DNA of 16,638 nucleotides, taken from contig JAITSM010000141.1 of the NCBI GenBank assembly GCA_031287815.1, forward strand, positions 1-16,638, given 5' to 3'. The first letter of the stretch is position 1; each line of letters opens with the position of its first letter. Made by a program: the position numbers and the translations under genes. Shown here one piece after another: positions 1-6,165 of the stretch. Source of the stretch: Prevotellaceae bacterium. GTDB lineage: Bacteria > Bacteroidota > Bacteroidia > Bacteroidales > UBA932. The notes below the pieces were generated by a model that worked only from the letters and a program-made list of their open reading frames with translations, was not told where the DNA came from and made no database searches.

Positions 1-50
1 ATCTTCTGAATAAAAGCTAAAGCGATATATATTTTTATATCTATTTCAAA

Positions 51-108
51 ATGTCAAAGAGCAAGTAATAACCGGTGCAAATATAATCACATTTTTTTAA
101 ATTCCAAA
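51..108 (-). promoter_or_regulatory. Leftward promoter and boxA-like leader, probably of an rRNA operon beyond the left edge
   Basis: On the minus strand a TTTG (-33, plus 105-108) is followed after 19 bp by TATATTTG (-7, plus 78-85), an exact match to the Bacteroidetes sigma-ABfr consensus TTTG/TAnnTTTG. About ten bases past the expected start, at 63 down to 51, the minus strand reads TGCTCTTTGACAT, close to the boxA antitermination signal of bacterial rRNA leaders (E. coli TGCTCTTTAACA). An A/T-rich stretch lies upstream of the -33. I infer a 16S-23S operon starting left of base 1. No rRNA sequence is visible in the window, so this rests on the leader alone. Confidence 0.6.
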
Positions 109-125
109 TTTTTTTAATGAGGATT

Positions 126-315
126 CATGGCCGACGCATATAAAATTTTTGGATTGTTGGTTAGCGGCAGAAAACTTTCCCACCGTACAAAAAATGGCGC
201 TCAACTTATTGAAAAAAGATAGTGGAAAAGAATCCCTCCGTTCTACACAATTAAAAGCGGGGTGGAGCAAAGACTTCCTTTTAGAACTTATCAAAATCTA
301 AATGCGTCGGCCATG
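126..315 (+). mobile_element. MITE-like internal-deletion derivative of an ISAs1-family insertion sequence
   Basis: Perfect 13-bp inverted repeats, CATGGCCGACGCA at 126-138 and its complement at 303-315, bound a 190-bp unit. The similarity continues imperfectly about 9 bp inward. Between them lies the 3' end of a transposase gene whose stop codon sits two bases from the right repeat, the usual arrangement at an IS 3' end. The outer end CATGGC resembles the CAGGGC-type ends I recall for ISAs1 elements. Ten bases on each side (116-125 and 316-325) do not match, so no target duplication is visible. It sits between two divergent promoters, 17 bp from each -33 box. Confidence 0.7.
140..301 (+). 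pseudogene. C-terminal remnant of an ISAs1-family (H-repeat type) transposase
   Basis: The frame ending in TAA at 299-301 reads through residues such as AENFPTVQKMALNLLKKD, then LKAGWSKDFLLELIKI and stop. This matches the C-terminal signature of ISAs1/H-repeat DDE transposases (an A.NF..i.k.AL.LLK motif followed by K.LKAGW...FLL.ll). Only about 50 residues remain. The DDE catalytic core and the N-terminal part are absent, and the fragment joins directly to the left inverted repeat without its own start codon. It cannot encode an active transposase, so any movement would need an enzyme supplied in trans. Confidence 0.75.
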
Positions 316-332
316 ACATCGCAAATCTTTTT

Positions 333-363
333 TTTGATAATCCGCCGTAAAGTTATATCTTTG
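333..363 (+). promoter_or_regulatory. Bacteroidetes-type promoter for metX-thrA
   Basis: TTTG at 333-336 and TATCTTTG at 356-363 are separated by 19 bp, matching the -33/-7 consensus TTTG/TAnnTTTG. Transcription should begin near 369, giving a leader of about 40 nt before the metX ATG at 409. That leader looks too short for a SAM or threonine riboswitch, and none is seen. Confidence 0.75.
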
Positions 364-408
364 CGCCCGTGAATTTACCGGCTATTTATATTGTCTTTCC
401 TTAGTTAG

Positions 409-1449
409 ATGACACAATACCTCTATAAATACAATCAACGTTTCCCTCTGGAAAACGGCGGCGAACTGCCGGAACTGGAAATTTGCTACCACACGAGCAG
501 CGAAAATGCCGCCGGCAAACCGGTGATATGGATTTGCCACGCCCTCACCGCCAACTCCAACCCCGAAGAATGGTGGGGTACGCTGGTGGGCGCAGGGAAA
601 TATTTCGATACGGAAAAGTATTTTATCATTTGCGCCAATATCCTTGGTTCGTGCTACGGAAGCACCGGCCCGCAATCGCCCGGCCTGCCCGGCGGAAAGC
701 CGTACCTGCTCGGCTTTCCGCTGGTTTCTATCCGAGATATGATTGCGGCGCATGAGTTGCTGCGGGCGCATCTCGGCATCGAGCGTATCGACCTTGCTAT
801 CGGCGGCTCCAGCGGCGGGTTCCAGGCGCTGGAGTGGGCTGTGGCCTGCCCGTCGCTGATTCGGAATATTTGCCTTATTGCCTGCAATGCGCGTATCAGC
901 CCCTGGGGCGCGGCGTTCAACGAATCGCAACGCATGGCGCTGAAAGCCGACGCCACCTTTGAGGCGCAGGAAAATATTTCCGGCGGGGAAAAGGGGCTGG
1001 AATGCGCGCGTTCCATCGCCTTGCTGTCCTACCGTTCCTATGCCGGCTACGGCCTCTCGCAAGCGGAAGCGGACGACGATTGCCTGCTGGCGCAACGCGC
1101 TTGCAGTTACCAGCGCTACCAGGGGAAAAAACTGTCGGCGCGGTTCAATGCCTACGCTTATTATTATCTTACCTTGAGCCTCGATACGCACAACGTGGGG
1201 CGGGGGAGGGGCGGCGTCGAAAAAGCCCTGTCGGGCGTCAAGGCAAAGACACTGTGCATCGGCATCGACAGCGACGTGCTGTTTCCCATCAGCGAAATGC
1301 AATATATGGCGGAACATATCCCGGACGCAAAACTGGAAATTATTTCCTCTGCCTACGGACACGACGGTTTCCTGCTGGAATATGAACAAATCAGCAAACA
1401 GCTGGATATGCTGGTTTCAGGTTTCCGGTTTAAAGTTCATAATTCATAA
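409..1449 (+). CDS. metX: Homoserine O-acetyltransferase (MetX)
   Basis: This 346-residue cytoplasmic alpha/beta-hydrolase transfers an acetyl group from acetyl-CoA to homoserine, the first committed step toward methionine. Visible motifs are the nucleophile elbow GGSSGGFQALEW (Ser134; usual form GGSMGGMQALEW), Asp289 in IDSDVLFP and His318 in YGHDGFLLE, a complete catalytic triad in the family order. WICHALTANS near residue 41 fits the oxyanion region. Acetyl versus succinyl specificity cannot be decided from sequence. The ATG at 409 follows a good promoter. thrA starts 12 bp after the stop, so product and substrate genes share an operon. The last ~12 residues (ending FKVHNS) and the stop are encoded by a 7-bp repeat tract and are probably not ancestral. 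Confidence 0.9.
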   Translation: MTQYLYKYNQRFPLENGGELPELEICYHTSSENAAGKPVIWICHALTANSNPEEWWGTLVGAGKYFDTEKYFIICANILGSCYGSTGPQSPGLPGGKPYLLGFPLVSIRDMIAAHELLRAHLGIERIDLAIGGSSGGFQALEWAVACPSLIRNICLIACNARISPWGAAFNESQRMALKADATFEAQENISGGEKGLECARSIALLSYRSYAGYGLSQAEADDDCLLAQRACSYQRYQGKKLSARFNAYAYYYLTLSLDTHNVGRGRGGVEKALSGVKAKTLCIGIDSDVLFPISEMQYMAEHIPDAKLEIISSAYGHDGFLLEYEQISKQLDMLVSGFRFKVHNS

Positions 1450-1461
1450 TTCATAATTACC
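1413..1461 (+). repeat. Heptamer repeat tract at the metX/thrA junction
   Basis: Seven consecutive 7-mers can be read: GGTTTCA, GGTTTCC, GGTTTAA, AGTTCAT, AATTCAT, AATTCAT, AATTACC. They end directly at the thrA ATG (1462). The first part shares the GGTTTAA/AGTTTAA heptamer with the tract at 4034-4074, and the second part shares AATTCAT with the elements at 4263 and 8560. No GGCTGGCGCC core is present, so this looks like a single arm. Confidence 0.75.
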
Positions 1462-3897
1462 ATGCAAGTATTAAAATTCGGAGGCTCGTCGGTAGCCAAT
1501 GCCGCCAACGTGAACAGGGTGGCGGAAATAATTAAAAACGCCATGAACCGCGACAAAACGGTGGCGGTGATTTCTGCTGTCGGGGGATGTACCGACCAGC
1601 TTATTCACCTCGGGCGGCTGGCGGAAAGCGGCGACCGGGAATACGAACGCCGGCTCGGCGAACTGGAACAGCGGCATGTAACGCTGATAGAAGAACTGAT
1701 TGCGCCGGATTTCCGAAAGGGCGTATCCCAACGGGTGGCTACGCTGTTCGACGAACTGAAGGGCGTGCTGAACGGTATTTTCCTTATCCGCGAAATCAGC
1801 CACGCCACCATGGATTTAATCATGAGCTTCGGCGAATTGCTTTCCACCACCATTATCGCCGAAAAATTTTCGTCCACCGGCATTTCCTGTAAATGGGTAG
1901 ACGCGCGCGAACTGATTAAAACGGAATACCGCCAGCGGCAAAACAGCGTGCTGAGGGACGAAACGTACCGGAATATCAAAAAACACCTGTCGGGCAATAA
2001 CTGCAAGCTCTATATCATTCCCGGGTTCATTGCCTCCGACGCTTCCGGCCGCACCACCACGCTGGGGCGCGGCGGCTCGGACTACACGGCGTCGATTATT
2101 GCGGCGGCGGTCGATGCACGGATACTGGAAATATGGACGGACGTGGACGGCATGCTGTCCGCCGACCCGCGCGTAGTACCGGAAGCCCGCACGATAGAAC
2201 ATATCTCCTACAAGGAAGCGTCCGAACTCTCGCACTTCGGCGCAAAGGTCATCTACCCGCCGACGATACAACCGGTGGTTACCCGGCGGATTCCCCTCCT
2301 CGTGAAAAATACCTTCGCGCCGGACAATGCGGGGACGCTGATCGAGCAAAACCCGCCGGAAGATACCGGGAAAATCAAAGGCATTTCCGGCACGGGGCGC
2401 ATTGCGCTGCTGTCGATGGAAGGCAGCGGGATGGTCGGCGTGCCGGGCTATTCGGGACGCCTGTTCGACGTGCTGACAAAAAACGAAATCAATATCATCC
2501 TCATCACCCAGGCCTCGTCGGTCAATACCATGCTCGTCGCGATTGACGAGGCGGACGCCGACAAGGCGAAAGACGCCGCCGACGAACAGTTTGCCTACGA
2601 AATATCCCTCAATAAAATCGAACCCCTCCGGGTCGAAAAAGGTTTTTCGATCATCAGCCTCGTGGGCGACGATATGAAAAACCAGACCGGCGCCGGCGGG
2701 CGGATGTTCGAAGCCATCGGCAGCAAAGGCATCAGCATTCGCGCCATTGCACAGGGGTCGTCCGAAAAAAATATCTCGGCGGTGGTGCGTACCGAAGAAT
2801 TTAACGAAGCGGTGCGGGCAATACACAACGAATTCTTCGGCGCGTCGAAAAAACAAATCAACCTCTTCATTGCCGGCTACGGCAACGTGGGAAAAACACT
2901 CGTCGAAATGATCGAAGAACGCCGCCACAGCCTCTCGGAAACCATCAGCGCCGAAATTAACATCATCGGCATTTGCAACAGCGCCAAAATGCTCTTCGAC
3001 ACCAAAGGCCTGCACATCGACGACATCAGCAAAACCCTCACCAAAGGCGGAAAACCGGCCTACAAAACAATGGATTTTATCGAAAAAATCCAGCAACTCT
3101 CGCGCCCCAACAGCCTGTTTGTCGACTGCACCTCCGACCTGCAAATATCCATGCTCTACCAGCAAATCCTTTCAGAAAAAATCGGCATTGTAACCTGCAA
3201 CAAAATCGCCAACTCCCTCGATATACAATATTATAAAAGTGTACACGCTACCGCCAAACGGGAAGGCGCGCCCTTCCGCTACGAAGCCAACGTGGGCGCG
3301 GCGCTGCCCATCATCTCCACCATCCGGCAGATGCTCAACAGCGGCGACAAAATCCACAAAATCGAAGCCACCCTCTCCGGCTCCCTCAACTACCTTTTCA
3401 ATACCTATAACGGCACGGAAACCTTCGCCTCCGTCATTCGCCACGAGCAGCGCGAGGGCTTCACCGAACCCGACCCCCGCACCGACCTCAAAGGCCTCGA
3501 CCTGCTGCGGAAGGCGCTCATCCTCGGACGTGAAATCGGTATGGAAATAAATATCGAACATATCGAAATACATTCCTTCCTGCCCGAAGAATGCCTCTCC
3601 GGCAGCGTCGACGATTTCTACCGCGCCGTAGAAAAAAACGAAGCGTACTTCAAAAACCTGTACGAAAAAGCGGCGCAGGAGAATAAAAAATTAACCTTCT
3701 GCATCGAAATCGAAAACGGGCACATCAAAGCAGGCTTGCAGTCGTTTGACCGTTCGCACGCCTTCTCCACCACCAAAGGCTGCGACAACGTAATCATCCT
3801 CTATAGCGATTTCTACCCCGACGGCCTGCGCATTCAGGGCGCCGGCGCCGGCACCAAACAAACCGCCTCCGGGCTGCTGAATGACATCCTGCTTTAA
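1462..3897 (+). CDS. thrA: Bifunctional aspartokinase / homoserine dehydrogenase (ThrA/MetL type)
   Basis: This 811-residue fused enzyme catalyses the first and third steps from aspartate to homoserine. The N-terminal kinase has KFGGSSV at 5-11, GRGGSDYTA from 202 and WTDVDGM shortly after. A central regulatory region (about 300-460, with GMVGVPGYSGRLFDVL and GGRMFEAIGSKGISIRAIAQGSSE) is the ACT-domain pair that normally binds threonine, though the effector cannot be read from sequence. The dehydrogenase begins near 466 with the Rossmann motif GYGNVG (472-477), then ATLSGSLNYLFNT and GFTEPDPRTDLKGLDLLRKA, with the family's catalytic-type lysine at about 684. Length matches E. coli ThrA (820). 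It follows metX by 12 bp. No thrB or thrC is in the window. A heptamer element starts immediately after the TAA. Confidence 0.95.
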   Translation: MQVLKFGGSSVANAANVNRVAEIIKNAMNRDKTVAVISAVGGCTDQLIHLGRLAESGDREYERRLGELEQRHVTLIEELIAPDFRKGVSQRVATLFDELKGVLNGIFLIREISHATMDLIMSFGELLSTTIIAEKFSSTGISCKWVDARELIKTEYRQRQNSVLRDETYRNIKKHLSGNNCKLYIIPGFIASDASGRTTTLGRGGSDYTASIIAAAVDARILEIWTDVDGMLSADPRVVPEARTIEHISYKEASELSHFGAKVIYPPTIQPVVTRRIPLLVKNTFAPDNAGTLIEQNPPEDTGKIKGISGTGRIALLSMEGSGMVGVPGYSGRLFDVLTKNEINIILITQASSVNTMLVAIDEADADKAKDAADEQFAYEISLNKIEPLRVEKGFSIISLVGDDMKNQTGAGGRMFEAIGSKGISIRAIAQGSSEKNISAVVRTEEFNEAVRAIHNEFFGASKKQINLFIAGYGNVGKTLVEMIEERRHSLSETISAEINIIGICNSAKMLFDTKGLHIDDISKTLTKGGKPAYKTMDFIEKIQQLSRPNSLFVDCTSDLQISMLYQQILSEKIGIVTCNKIANSLDIQYYKSVHATAKREGAPFRYEANVGAALPIISTIRQMLNSGDKIHKIEATLSGSLNYLFNTYNGTETFASVIRHEQREGFTEPDPRTDLKGLDLLRKALILGREIGMEINIEHIEIHSFLPEECLSGSVDDFYRAVEKNEAYFKNLYEKAAQENKKLTFCIEIENGHIKAGLQSFDRSHAFSTTKGCDNVIILYSDFYPDGLRIQGAGAGTKQTASGLLNDILL

Positions 3898-4005
3898 TGG
3901 AGAATGGGATGAAAGGGATGAATGCCCTTCGGGCTTATTCAATGGAGAATGGAGAATGGAGAGTGTCTTTTGAGGCGCTAGCCAATTCTCCATTCTCCAT
4001 TAATT
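3898..4005. repeat. Heptamer hairpin element, GGAGAAT type
   Basis: The element starts at the thrA stop codon. Three ATGGAGA heptamers (3942-3962) are followed by TGTCTTTTGAGGCGCTAGCC (core 3971-3983) and a complementary right arm of ATTCTCC repeats (3984-4005). The arms can pair into a long stem. Before them lies a small GCCC-TTC-GGGC hairpin (3923-3934), possibly part of thrA termination, although no clear T-run follows. It is the same subfamily as the copy inside the gene at 10750-10834; both share TGTCT(C/T)TTGAGGCGC. Confidence 0.75.
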
Positions 4006-4074
4006 GGCAGTTGGCAGTGGCTGACGCCTTTTTAGTTTAAGGTTTTAGGTTTAAAGTTTAAGGTTGCTGGCGCC
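4005..4074. repeat. Two further heptamer arms, each ending in the conserved core
   Basis: The first arm reads GGCAGTT, GGCAGTG and runs into GGCTGACGCC (4019-4028). The second reads AGTTTAA, GGTTTTA, GGTTTAA, AGTTTAA (4034-4061) and runs into GGTTGCTGGCGCC (4062-4074). Neither has an obvious complementary right arm, so these look like half-elements placed head to tail. Confidence 0.6.
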
Positions 4075-4260
4075 TGTGTAGTTAAAGAAGTCAGGGGTAG
4101 TTAAAGGGAGTTAGTGTAGTTAAAAAAATCTGTGTAATCTGTTATAATCTGTGTAAATCTGTGGGATAGTCTTTAGACATCTTGCTTCAGTCTTTAGACA
4201 TTTTGCGTTGGGTTTTGTTCTTTTTCCCTAAAAACGTTCTGTTTTCCGGAAAAACGGTGC
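4075..4260. repeat. Gene-free stretch with short degenerate repeats
   Basis: GTAGTTAAA recurs at 4078, 4097 and 4116, every 19 bp. From 4127 to 4165 the sequence repeats AATCTGTGTAATCTGT-like units after a run of A; the complementary form (CCCACAGATTTTCACAGATT followed by T) appears at 9177-9202. AGTCTTTAGACAT occurs twice 21 bp apart (about 4170-4203). From about 4209 to 4260 the sequence is T-rich with no recognisable structure. I see no ORF, tRNA or riboswitch here. Confidence 0.5.
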
Positions 4261-4262
4261 AT

Positions 4263-4358
4263 ATGAGTTATGGGTTATGAGTTATGAGTTATGAGGTGGC
4301 TGGCGCAAGCTAATTCATAACTCATAACTCATAACTCATAATTCATACCTCATACTTC
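4263..4358. repeat. Heptamer hairpin element, GAGTTAT type
   Basis: This is the clearest copy. The left arm is ATGAGTT, ATGGGTT, ATGAGTT, ATGAGTT, ATGAGGT (4263-4297), the core is GGCTGGCGCAAGC (4298-4310), and the right arm is AATTCAT, AACTCAT three times, AATTCAT, ACCTCAT (4312-4353). The arms are near-perfect complements and could form a stem of about 35-40 bp. It ends about 15 bp before the -7 box of the mqnA promoter, where a -33 box would be expected, so it may influence that promoter. Confidence 0.8.
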
Positions 4359-4372
4359 AAAAAAAAATTGCT

Positions 4373-4380
4373 TATCTTTG
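4373..4380 (+). promoter_or_regulatory. Probable -7 box for the mqnA cluster
   Basis: TATCTTTG matches TAnnTTTG exactly. No TTTG is found about 19 bp upstream because the end of the heptamer element occupies that position. The predicted leader is about 70 nt before mqnA. Confidence is lower than for the metX promoter because the -33 is missing. Confidence 0.55.
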
Positions 4381-4457
4381 CAGGCTTTTTAACGCCTCGC
4401 GTTATGCCCGACGACTAAGTTAAACCGCCACTGGATTGGCACAAAAAACACAGCGTG

Positions 4458-5228
4458 ATGATGCCGGTAACCGTATCTGCCGTATCGTATCTTAACACGG
4501 CGCCTTTTCTTCACGGATTAAAACAGTCCGTCCTGGCAAAGGCTATCCGGCTGTCGCTGGCGCCGCCGGCCGGGAGCGCCGCCCTGTTCGAATCAGGGCA
4601 AACCGACGTGGCGTTGCTGCCGGTGGCCGTTATCCCGGAGTTACCTCCCTGTTATTTTATAAGCGATTATTGCCTCGGCGCCAGCCGCACCGTGCGTACG
4701 GTGGTATTGCTGTCGAATACGCCCCTGCCGGCTATCCGCACCGTGTACCTCGACCCGCATTCGCGCACGTCCGTTGCGCTGGTGCAGCTGCTGGCGGCGC
4801 GTTTCTGGAAGATACGCCCGGCATTCCTGCCGTTCGACGAATCATTGCCATCCCCCCTGCCGCCGGGCGAAGGCTGCGTGTTGATAGGCGACAAGGTCTT
4901 TGCCCAGGAATCGCGGTATGCCTTCCGGTACGATTTGGCGGAAGCCTGGCTGGGCTTTACCGGCCAGCCTTTTGTGTTTGCCGCATGGGTTAGCAGGGAA
5001 AAATTACCGGAAAGTTTTTTGCAGCCATTTAACGAGGCGTTGCGCTACGGCGTAACCCACATCGATGAAGCCATTGCCGCAGAGGCCGCCGGCTTCGACG
5101 CCGGGCTGGCCGCGGGTTATTTGACGGAGAATATCGATTATGCTTTCGACGGGGCGAAACGCAGGGGAATGGAACTGTTTTGGAAATATTTAAAAACAGA
5201 AAAGGAGTATGGTAACCATCTTTCATAA
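4458..5228 (+). CDS. mqnA: Menaquinone biosynthesis protein MqnA (chorismate dehydratase)
   Basis: MqnA converts chorismate to 3-[(1-carboxyvinyl)oxy]benzoate, the entry step of the futalosine route to menaquinone. The N-terminus VSAVSYLNTAPFLHGL is the hallmark of the family, followed by DVALLPVAVIPEL and CVLIGDKVF, as expected for this periplasmic-binding-protein-like fold. Length (about 256 residues) is typical. Three starts lie together (GTG 4455, ATG 4458, ATG 4461). I chose the first ATG; 4461 is equally possible. The 3' end overlaps the CorA gene by 20 bp, implying translational coupling. No other mqn genes are in the window, so use of the whole pathway is inferred. Confidence 0.88.
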   Translation: MMPVTVSAVSYLNTAPFLHGLKQSVLAKAIRLSLAPPAGSAALFESGQTDVALLPVAVIPELPPCYFISDYCLGASRTVRTVVLLSNTPLPAIRTVYLDPHSRTSVALVQLLAARFWKIRPAFLPFDESLPSPLPPGEGCVLIGDKVFAQESRYAFRYDLAEAWLGFTGQPFVFAAWVSREKLPESFLQPFNEALRYGVTHIDEAIAAEAAGFDAGLAAGYLTENIDYAFDGAKRRGMELFWKYLKTEKEYGNHLS

Positions 5229-6159
5229 ATCGGAAAAGACTGTTTGGAGTTCTAACGACCTTTCGCTGTTAAACGAATTGGGGTATAACGATATTTTGTG
5301 GATAGACCTGAACGAGCCCGACGGCAACGAAAAGCGGGCGGTGGAAGAATTTATCGACATCTCATTGCAGTCGCGGGCGCAAGCCGAAGAAATAGAAAGT
5401 TCGTCCCGCTATTCCGAAACGGAACAGGCCATTTTTGCCAACAGCAACTTCCTGCTGGCTGCGCCGGAAACTTACGTAGAAGAGCCGGTGTCGTTCATCA
5501 TCGTGCAGGAAATGCTGGTGACGCTGCATCATTCGCAGCTGCGCAGTTTTTCGGATATAGAACGGCGGCTGATGGCAAGCCACCGCGTCTACCCGACCGG
5601 CTACCATTTGATGATTGCCATCTTGGAAAACCGTATCGATATTGACGCGGACATGATCGAATTGCTGGCAAGAGATATTTCGCAACTGAATAAACGGATA
5701 GGCGCCAATGACAGCATCAGCCAGGAAATTTTGTTAGACATCAACCAGCTGCAGGAAAATACAATGGTCATCCGCGAAAACATTATCGACAAGCAGCGGG
5801 TGGTTTCGAGCATCATGAAAAGCGATAAATTCCCCGGCGACATTTATCCCAAGCTGAACGTGCTCATCCGCGACGTCGGCTCGCTGATCAACCATACCGA
5901 CTTTAGCTTCGAGCGGCTGGAATACCTCCAGAATACCGTGCTGGGGTTGGTGAATATCGAACAGAATAAAATCATCAAAGTATTTACCGTGGTGACGGTA
6001 TTCTTTATGCCGCCGACGCTGATAGCAAGCATTTACGGGATGAACGTCCAACTGCCGTTTGCCCAGTGGGGGGCGCTGAGTTTTCCGGTAACGGTGGCGA
6101 TGATGATTTTATCATTTTTACTTACCCTGTTATATTTCAAACGCAGAAAAATCTTGTAA
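5209..6159 (+). CDS. corA: CorA-family divalent metal (Mg2+/Co2+) transporter
   Basis: This 316-residue inner-membrane channel has the standard CorA plan: a long N-terminal cytoplasmic alpha/beta domain with extended helices (about 1-245), then two C-terminal membrane helices. The first ends in the family signature YGMN (GMN at 277-279), preceded by FFMPPTLIAS. The second is VTVAMMILSFLLTLLYF, followed by a basic tail KRRKIL facing the cytoplasm. The ATG lies inside the mqnA 3' end and is preceded by GGAG, a reasonable ribosome-binding site. The next gene begins 6 bp after the stop. Mg2+ versus Co2+ or Zn2+ preference is not determinable. The symbol is assigned at family level. Confidence 0.92.
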   Translation: MVTIFHKSEKTVWSSNDLSLLNELGYNDILWIDLNEPDGNEKRAVEEFIDISLQSRAQAEEIESSSRYSETEQAIFANSNFLLAAPETYVEEPVSFIIVQEMLVTLHHSQLRSFSDIERRLMASHRVYPTGYHLMIAILENRIDIDADMIELLARDISQLNKRIGANDSISQEILLDINQLQENTMVIRENIIDKQRVVSSIMKSDKFPGDIYPKLNVLIRDVGSLINHTDFSFERLEYLQNTVLGLVNIEQNKIIKVFTVVTVFFMPPTLIASIYGMNVQLPFAQWGALSFPVTVAMMILSFLLTLLYFKRRKIL

Positions 6160-6165
6160 TTTTAT

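Noticed and set aside
97..294. 65-residue minus-strand frame across the MITE
   Set aside because: The opposite strand carries the recognisable transposase C-terminus; this frame spans the element boundary and has no family features.
116..325. Target-site duplication flanking the MITE
   Set aside because: The 10 bases on the left (116-125) and right (316-325) do not match.
364..408. SAM or threonine riboswitch ahead of metX-thrA
   Set aside because: The leader is only about 40 nt and shows no riboswitch-like stems or leader peptide.
382..1389. 335-residue minus-strand frame opposite metX
   Set aside because: Antisense shadow; MetX has an intact catalytic triad.
1816..3165. 449-residue minus-strand frame opposite thrA
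   Set aside because: Antisense shadow of a clearly identified GC-rich gene, with no recognisable motifs.
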